A stretch of 12,211 nucleotides of DNA. Source: Cytidiella melzeri (Eukaryota > Basidiomycota > Agaricomycetes > Polyporales > Irpicaceae). The notes below the pieces were generated by a model. That model had not been told where the DNA came from. It saw nothing but the letters and a program-made list of their open reading frames with translations, and made no database searches. Position numbers and translations under genes: made by a program. Shown piece by piece: positions 7,337 through 12,211 of the stretch. The DNA lies in NCBI GenBank assembly GCA_022592445.1, contig JABYQR010000683.1, positions 1 to 12,211 on the forward strand, read 5' to 3'. Numbering within the stretch: the first letter of the stretch is position 1; each line of letters begins with the position of its first letter.

Positions 7337-7379
7337 CTACTGACAAGGGTAAAGGGAAAAAGCCGACCAAGGGCAAGGA

Positions 7380-7423
7380 TTTTTTCCGAAGCGTCATGTG
7401 ACTCCCTGCGAACATGAACGCTT
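7380..7423 (+). promoter_or_regulatory. Candidate -1 ribosomal frameshift signal between gag and pol
   Basis: In the gag frame the codons read GAT TTT TTC, giving the heptamer T TTT TTC (7380-7386), which matches the X XXY YYZ rule. A -1 slip here moves ribosomes exactly into the pol frame at CCG 7386; gag itself stops at 7399. A hairpin follows: 7389-7394 pairs with 7418-7423, A7417 bulges, 7395-7399 pairs with 7412-7416 (11 bp, 12-nt loop). The spacer is only 2 nt, shorter than usual unless the two basal A-U pairs melt. The alternative is a one-base loss in the T run of a dead element. Confidence 0.5.
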
Positions 7424-10240
7424 AGGCCCTGATACCCTCGATCTTTGTACCGTAGATACTGTCAAAAATGTAGCGCGTTCAAAGAATTCATTTTTTCTAC
7501 CGGTTACAATTTGGGTATATGGAAAGAAAGTGCAGGTCGAAGCTCTGGTAGATTCAGGAGCCACAACCACGTTCATCAGTAAGTCAGTGGTTGAAAGTAA
7601 CAATCTGGTAACAAATCAACTGGCATCACCGTTTAACGTCATCAACGTCGACGGTACTCCCAATAAAGATGGTCAAATCACTCACTCAGTACGTGCATAC
7701 CTAGAAATAGGTTCGCACTGAGCAAGACAACACATGCTCGTCACTGACCTCGGTAGTAAACAAATGATTATCGGGATGACCTTCTTATGCCGCCACAATC
7801 CGGAGATAGATTGGGCAAATGGCGAGTGGAGATTTACCAGATGTCCTGAACTCTGTGCCCCAAGAGCTCGTAAAAACATCACTTTAACTCAAGAAGAGAT
7901 CGATGAACTTGAGTTACCTAAGGGACGTTTGGTGTCAGACAACCTGGACGGAATAGGAAGTGTCGACCCGGACAACCCTCACATCCACTGGATTGACTTA
8001 GACGATCCAGAAGACCAAGAAATAGCAGAAATAATCGCTGAACTTTCTGGAAAGGAAGATGAGGGCTTTGAAGACGGCTTTGACGAACAAGAATCTGTCA
8101 ATTGGAAACCATTAGTACCGAAATATCTTTGGGAATTTGGTGACGTCTTTTCAAAGAAAAAATCAGAGCGCATGCCGTTACGCAAACCGTACGATCACGC
8201 GATCGAATTTGAGGAAGGTGCCTCCCTTCCCAAAGCGGCTAAACTATACCCGCTGTCTCCAATGGAAAAGAATTCTCTAGATCAATGGATCGAAGAGGAA
8301 CTCCGAAAAGGTTACATCCGCAAATCGAAAAGTCCAATCGCAGCACCTGTGTTCTTTGTCAAGAAGAAAGATGGCTCGTTGTGCCTTGTGCAAGACTACC
8401 AAAAACTGAACGACATCATGGTGAAAAACCGGTACCCCATACCTCGCATCAACGATTTAATCAATTCGTTAAGCAAGGCTAAGGTCTTCTCAAAGATTGA
8501 TCTTAGATGGGGATACAATAACGTTTGCATCCGAAAGGGTGACGAATGGAAGACGGCGTTCATCACACACCGTGGTCTTTTCGAAGCCAAGGTGATGTAT
8601 TTCGGTTTCAGCAACGCACCTGCAACGTTCCAAGCCATGATGAATGAAATTCTGAGTGATTTGATCTTAGAAGGACATGTCATGGTGTATCTCGACGACA
8701 TCCTCATCTTCACTGAAGACAAGAAGGAAAATCGTCGCATCACACAGGACGTGCTCAAGCGTCTACGCGAGAACGATCTATTTGCCAAACCGGAAAAATG
8801 CTTTTTTGAAAAAGATCGCATTGAGTACCTAGGCATGATCATTTCTCACGGACATATTGAGATGGATCCAGCCAAACTCACCGGAGTTACTGAGTGGCCG
8901 CGACCTGAAAAGGTTAAGCAAGTCCAAGCCTTCTTAGGCTTCGCCAACTTCTATCAGCGTTTCATCAAGGACTTTGCTAAACATGCAAAACCACTCACTA
9001 TTCTGACAAAGAAGGACCAACCGTGGATCTGGAAAGATGCTCAGGAACAGGCCTTCCAAAGTCTGAAACAGGCTTTTACGTCAGCACCTATTCTGAGGAT
9101 ACCAGATGACGAAAACCCTTTCCGTCTGGAAACAGACGCTAGCGACTTTGCTACAGGAGCGGTATTATCACAACTGGACCCAGCTGACAAGCTGTGGCAT
9201 CCAGTAGCCTTCTACTCTAAATCACTCAACGTCCATGAACGTAATTATGAGATATACAATAAAGAGTTGTTGGCTATTATCCGCGCCCTGGAAGAGTATT
9301 GTCAACATCTGGAGGGACATCCGATTACCGTAGAAATATGGTCGGATCACCAAAACCTGACATATTTCAGGAATGCCCAGAAGCTGACTCGGAGACCAGC
9401 GCGATGGGCATTATACCTCACGTGATTCAATTTCGTGCTCCGGCACAAACCCGGAAAGACCATGCTTACCGCAGATCCTCTGTCCAGGAGGCCAGATCAT
9501 GAAGAGGGGGTAAATTCCGATAACGAGGACAAAATTCTCCTTAAACCCAAGTTTTTTGCCATCTCTGCTATCGAAAACTCTCATGACTCGCCTATCAACG
9601 ATGATGAAATCCTAAGATGGGTCAAGGAAGCACTCATGAACGACAAAGTTACCAAGGACTATCAGCAGTTCCTTAACTCTGGTCCTAGGGAGTTCAAGAA
9701 ATCACTAGAGGAATGGAATTTTGAGAACGGATTACTCCTATACCGTGGAAAAGTCTACATCCCCAAAGATCAGAAAGTAGATCTGAGACGCCAAATCATC
9801 CAGATGCATCACGATCTACCTTCTGCCGGACATCCTGGAAGATGGAAAACGTACGAACTGATCTCGAGAAACTACTGGTGGCCAGGTTTAACCACTGATG
9901 TCAAGAAATACGTGACAGGCTGTGACACATGTCAGCGGATGAAGACTCGTCCGCAACAGCCTTACAGACCACTCATCCCAAATCCGGTTCCGGCCGAACC
10001 ATGGGATATCATGACTGTTGACTTGATTACTCAGTTACCGGAGTCTGATGGCTTCAATGCTATCTGCGTAGTTGTAGACCGCCTCACTAAAAGGGCGCAC
10101 TTCTTCCCTATTGTAAACGAGTTCTCAGCAAAAGATCTTGCAGCTCTACTCTATGAGAGAGTCTGGACCCTTCACGGGTTATCTTTGCAAATCATTTCCA
10201 ACCGAGGTCCATAATTCGCAGCAGATTTATTCCAGGAATG
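7386..10240 (+). pseudogene. pol of E1: protease, RT, RNase H, partial integrase
   Basis: One frame runs throughout, broken by TGA 7719, TGA 9423 and TAA 10212. Aspartic protease: ALVDSGA with DSGA at 7551-7562. RT: FSKIDLRWGY with its catalytic Asp near 8500, then the YLDD active site at 8688-8699. RNase H: candidate catalytic Asp, Glu and Asp near 9135 (TDASD), 9264 (KELLA) and 9345 (WSDHQN). Integrase: HHCC zinc module with the second His near 9831 and Cys near 9921 and 9930, then the core with first Asp at 10020-10022 (TVDLI). The second core Asp, normally in SDRGPQF, is Asn (AAC, 10200-10202), and the frame stops one codon after GP. Coding sequence ends at 10240 within what is normally LFQEW, where E3 begins. 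The third catalytic Glu and the C-terminus are missing. Confidence 0.92.
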
Positions 10241-10372
10241 TGTCATGGATGGCCTGACTAGCCCTTAATTTTCGCAATTTACCTCTTGTTTTTATCTGTA
10301 AAACTTGGGGCTACAACCTAGTTTCAATTCTCTTTGCATAAACTCCTTTGCACGTCTATTAAGCGCCCGTAT

Positions 10373-10520
10373 CACGTGGCTTAGACGCTCCACACGGTCA
10401 CATTACTTGCTACTACGTCACACTGGCATGTGACTTAGCTTAAGTAAGACCACATGGCTACAAGCACATGGCTCAGCCCATAGCTAGGGTTTGACGTCAT
10501 AGATACTGTCCACATGGGCT
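10373..10520 (+). promoter_or_regulatory. Repeated CACRTGG motif in U3 of the E3 LTR
   Basis: CACGTGGCT at 10373, CACATGGCT at 10451 and 10465, and CACATGGGC at 10513 form a set of E-box-like (CANNTG) sites, the type bound by bHLH factors in fungi. They lie 230-380 bp upstream of the TATA box. The role is inferred. Confidence 0.4.
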
Positions 10521-10749
10521 CCTTATTGTTCTTTCCTTATTGTTCTCTTTATGGAAGGATGTTCTCACAGGTGTGGGAATGGAATACAATAGTTGGTCTC
10601 CTTTTAGATAGATTCTCTCACGGTTAGAGTTCTTGGCAAGGTCTAGACAATAGCTATTGTTCTCCTTTAGGTAGTTCTTTTGTTCTTCGTTCCCATGGCT
10701 TCTTGCAAAGCCTGCCCTCAACATGGTCTGTGCGCAGGTCCCTGAAGTC

Positions 10750-10756
10750 TATATAA
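10750..10756 (+). promoter_or_regulatory. TATA box of the E3 LTR promoter
   Basis: TATATAA lies 35 nt upstream of ATCTTGACCT (10785-10794), the predicted RNA 5' end. The spacing is almost identical to E1 (34 nt). Confidence 0.65.
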
Positions 10757-10784
10757 GATGCTGCATGTACGCTCCTAGCCCCCC

Positions 10785-10794
10785 ATCTTGACCT
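10785..10794 (+). promoter_or_regulatory. Predicted 5' end of E3 RNA, acting as self-primer
   Basis: ATCTTGACCT pairs with AGGTCGAGAT at 10933-10942 over 10 bp, nine Watson-Crick and one G-U (10789 with 10938). Its position past the TATA box mirrors E1. Confidence 0.55.
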
Positions 10795-10932
10795 CTTGGT
10801 CTTTACTGGGCTAGACATCTGCATAAGGTTTATAGCTGGTGAGAGTATTGAGCTTCACGCCTACCACCACCACTTCGTCGTCATCCACTTCGTGTCCCTG
10901 TTTGTCACGTCGAGCCTTGTCTCCGTGTCATT

Positions 10933-10942
10933 AGGTCGAGAT
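10933..10942 (+). promoter_or_regulatory. Primer binding site of E3 (self-priming type)
   Basis: AGGTCGAGAT lies two bases (TT) past the LTR end and is complementary to 10785-10794. It does not begin with TGG, so it cannot pair with a normal tRNA CCA end; this argues directly for self-priming. Confidence 0.58.
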
Positions 10943-11075
10943 CGTTGTGAAACCCTGGGTTCCCCATTCCCACCGTTTAAAAAAGTTTATTCCTGTTTGA
11001 CGAGTACGTCTCCGGTCTCTTCATACCGTTGAGCTACGCTTACGTCGTCCGTTTCTACCCCCTGCGCGTTGTTTA

Positions 11076-11804
11076 GTGCCTAAAGACACGCGCCCCCGTT
11101 TCTCTAAGAACCTCCCTACCACTGAGCCTCAGCTCAAGAGGTCTCTTCCACCATCTTTCCTCGACGCTCTCGCTGAAAAGCGCAAGAGTGGTCAACCTCA
11201 TCGTTGGTCTGACAAGGACCTGGTCACTGTCGCGAAGTACGTGTCCAAGAAGCCGCCTGTTAAAGGCATCACCCTCACCGTCCCCTCATACGAGGAAAAT
11301 CGCCAACTCCGCGCCTCTGCACGAGCATACGGAGAACGAGCTGCTGAGGAGCGTGACCGCACCTTAGCTGAGCAACAGACCCACAAGCTCACCTTTGCAG
11401 AGCGACTAGCAAAGCTCCCTGCACCAACTCCCGCCCCCGCTGCACCAAAGCCGGTGTTGATCGACTTCAAGAAGTTGTCACCGGTTGATCTCGTAGGCAT
11501 TTTCAAGCCAAAACTCACCGCTGTCCGCACTCGTTTGCAAGCTCTCACGGAGCTTGAAGAACTCCTAAACCGCGCCAACCCCGACCACCGTCGCGCGCTG
11601 CTTCACCTCGTCAGCAAAGTAAATCGTTTCCTCAACCGAGTCGACGATCTCGCTCCCGTCACAACAGACCGCGAGTGGCAGCTCTTGGATTGGGGTTGTA
11701 GAGCAATCGGGAAAGTTTCCTTCAAGCAGCTTCGTAAAAACTACGATAGAGTTTTAGCACAACTTAACGTAGTCAATAGTGACAGCTACTTTGAGTGGAT
11801 CTAG
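11076..11804 (+). CDS. Extra ORF upstream of gag in E3, unknown function (242 aa)
   Basis: The frame opens after the TGA at 10998 and has no ATG at all: the likely start codon is GTG at 11076 (GTGCCTAAAGAC), where ATG is expected, so the start may be mutated or supplied by an upstream exon. The product has a basic N-terminus, a helical charged region rich in Glu/Arg/Ala (about residues 70-115), a Pro/Ala linker (PAPTPAPAAP, about 115-125) and a helical C-terminal domain. Near the end, DREWQLLDWGCRAIGKVSF followed by a tyrosine-bearing helix parallels NREWRMLKKDLKSLGRISF and WGYILELL in the E1 ORF. It lies 72 nt before gag, same strand. No enzymatic motif is recognised. Homology to the E1 ORF is by eye and low in identity, but position, length and domain order agree. 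Confidence 0.65.
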   Translation: MPKDTRPRFSKNLPTTEPQLKRSLPPSFLDALAEKRKSGQPHRWSDKDLVTVAKYVSKKPPVKGITLTVPSYEENRQLRASARAYGERAAEERDRTLAEQQTHKLTFAERLAKLPAPTPAPAAPKPVLIDFKKLSPVDLVGIFKPKLTAVRTRLQALTELEELLNRANPDHRRALLHLVSKVNRFLNRVDDLAPVTTDREWQLLDWGCRAIGKVSFKQLRKNYDRVLAQLNVVNSDSYFEWI

Positions 11805-11876
11805 ACACGTCCCCAGTTTTGCCCACCACATCACAATTACATATACTTCTTCGATTCGAGCACGGTCACAGACGAC

Positions 11877-12211
11877 ATGGACCCCAACCAGCCTGCTGCC
11901 CCTGCTGCCCCAGTTGCCAACCTGAGCCAGCAAGACGTCTTAAATATGTTAGGCGTCCTGACACAAAAAATGGTAGACCTTACCAATCAGGTGGCTGCAC
12001 TTGCAGCTGCACAGGCACCGGCGGTTGCCGCTGCTACCAACGTTTCTCGGGAAAGAAGCATCGTCGAGAAACCAGTCTCCTTCAAGGGAAAACCTCGTCG
12101 GAAGCCCGGCTCTTCCGCCACGCGTTCATAGTATGGGCGCAAAATCAAGGAAAAGCGTTCTTCCAGCAAGACGCTCAAGGCCAGGTCCGAGTGGACAACA
12201 ATGGCGCGAGG
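11877..12211 (+). pseudogene. gag of E3, N-terminal part, frameshifted
   Basis: ATG 11877 opens MDPNQPAAPAAP, then a predicted coiled coil (LSQQDVLNMLG... to about residue 45) and an Ala-rich linker, a layout typical of fungal Gypsy gag N-termini. The frame stops at TAG 12129, but around 12095 the capsid-like sequence continues in the frame starting GAA 12101 (EARLFRHAFIVWAQNQG), which stays open to the window end. A single-base loss near 12095 explains this. It follows the E3 extra ORF by 72 nt. Identification as gag relies on position and on the capsid-like continuation; no zinc knuckle falls within the window. Confidence 0.6.

Larger units (their letters stand above)
4080..7401 (+). pseudogene. 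gag of E1, two stops, split by E2
   Basis: The frame runs 4080-5484, then resumes at 7337 after E2 plus one CCGT copy is discounted, and ends at TGA 7399; 490 codons in total. In-frame TGAs at 4509 and 4737 break it; the second sits where the flanking sequence suggests a Trp codon. The N-terminus is Ala/Asn/Ser-rich, followed by a helical capsid region typical of Ty3/Gypsy retrotransposon gag (about 4540-5060). A Lys-rich stretch then leads to a CX2HX4HX4C zinc knuckle at 5199-5240, the CxxH variant seen in some Gypsy gags, where nucleocapsid would bind RNA. The tail beyond is Lys/Glu-rich, and after the E2 gap it is Lys/Gly-rich (KGKGKKPTKGKDFF). Gag would form the particle shell. It overlaps pol in a -1 relation at 7380-7386. 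Confidence 0.85.
1825..10240 (+). mobile_element. E1: decayed Ty3/Gypsy LTR retrotransposon, 3' end missing
   Basis: The order is 5' LTR (1825-2549), self-primer site, leader, extra ORF, gag, pol with protease, RT, RNase H, then integrase. Integrase after RNase H defines Ty3/Gypsy order. The element interrupts the DUF6589-like gene at 1824/1825; the possible 5-bp target sequence is CAAGG (1820-1824). It is itself interrupted by E2 (5485-7332) and ends abruptly inside the integrase core at 10240, where E3 starts. Five in-frame stops (4509, 4737, 7719, 9423, 10212) and loss of a catalytic integrase Asp make it non-autonomous. The rest of integrase, any chromodomain and the 3' LTR are not in the window, so clade placement is tentative. 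Confidence 0.85.
10241..10930 (+). repeat. 5' LTR of E3 (690 bp)
   Basis: It begins TGTCATGG where E1 integrase homology ends, and ends CCGTGTCA; the ends are inverted repeats at 6 of 8 positions. TATA-to-LTR-end distance is 180 bp, close to 170 bp in E1. It is followed by TT and the primer site at 10933, the same spacing as in E1. There is no second LTR in the window to confirm the limits. Confidence 0.6.
10241..12211 (+). mobile_element. E3: second Gypsy-like LTR retrotransposon, 5' part only
   Basis: It starts TGTCATGG immediately after the interrupted integrase of E1 and runs past the window end. The order matches E1: LTR (10241-10930), TT, self-primer site, leader, extra ORF (11076-11804) and gag (from 11877). 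Its sequence differs enough from E1 that it is a different family rather than a copy. No pol is in the window, so the Gypsy assignment rests on the shared plan. The last five bases of E1 before it (GAATG) are the expected target duplication, to be looked for beyond the window. Confidence 0.7.

Noticed and set aside
10775..10817. CTAGCCC / GGGCTAG complement with an alternative LTR end at 10817 (GACA, then TCTGCATAAGG)
   Set aside because: Only 7 nt pair, and the TATA-to-LTR-end distance would be 67 nt, unlike E1 (170). The 10-bp match at 10933 with TT spacing matches E1 in every distance.
10796..11032. 78-codon frame in the E3 LTR and leader
   Set aside because: It starts at TTG, overlaps the LTR end and primer site, and has no recognisable features.

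Overview
The window looks like repeat-rich nuclear DNA of a filamentous basidiomycete, probably an Agaricomycete. The reasons are the very short introns (51 and 78 nt) in the first gene, a gene resembling the large Agaricomycete DUF6589 family, and Ty3/Gypsy elements whose polymerase reads like those of that group. No bacterial or organellar genes, tRNAs, rRNAs or CRISPR arrays were seen. The species cannot be named from this sequence.

Layout, all on the + strand. (1) 123-1824: a three-exon gene resembling DUF6589, cut off within its most conserved region. (2) 1825-10240: a Ty3/Gypsy retrotransposon (element E1) sitting in that gene. It has a 725-bp 5' LTR (1825-2549), a 580-bp leader, an intact extra ORF (3129-3908), a decayed gag (4080-5484, continuing 7337-7401) and a decayed pol (7386-10240: protease, RT, RNase H, part of integrase). 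(3) 5485-7332: a 1,848-bp TG...CA element (E2), interpreted as a solo LTR, nested in the gag end of E1 with a CCGT target duplication. It carries its own TATA box and a 175-codon Cys/His-rich ORF. (4) 10241-12211: the 5' part of a second Gypsy-like element (E3) that interrupts the integrase of E1. It has a 690-bp LTR, a leader, an ORF equivalent to the extra ORF of E1, and the start of a frameshifted gag that runs off the window.

Three observations stand out. First, in both E1 and E3 the predicted start of the transcript, 34-35 nt past the TATA box, is complementary to a site exactly two nucleotides (TT) past the LTR. This is the arrangement expected for Tf1-type self-priming of reverse transcription rather than tRNA priming. 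Second, both elements carry a protein of about 250 aa between leader and gag with the same order of parts (basic N-terminus, charged helical middle, Pro-rich linker, helical C-terminal domain with a shared REW...G.(I/V)SF motif). I do not recognise this protein. Third, once E2 is discounted, gag and pol of E1 overlap in a -1 relation exactly at a T TTT TTC heptamer followed by an 11-bp bulged hairpin, a candidate programmed frameshift site.

The working model is a stack of insertions: E1 into the DUF6589-like gene, then E2 and E3 into E1. E1 is dead: five in-frame stops, a lost integrase catalytic Asp and a missing 3' end. Its changes look mostly like C-to-T or G-to-A transitions.
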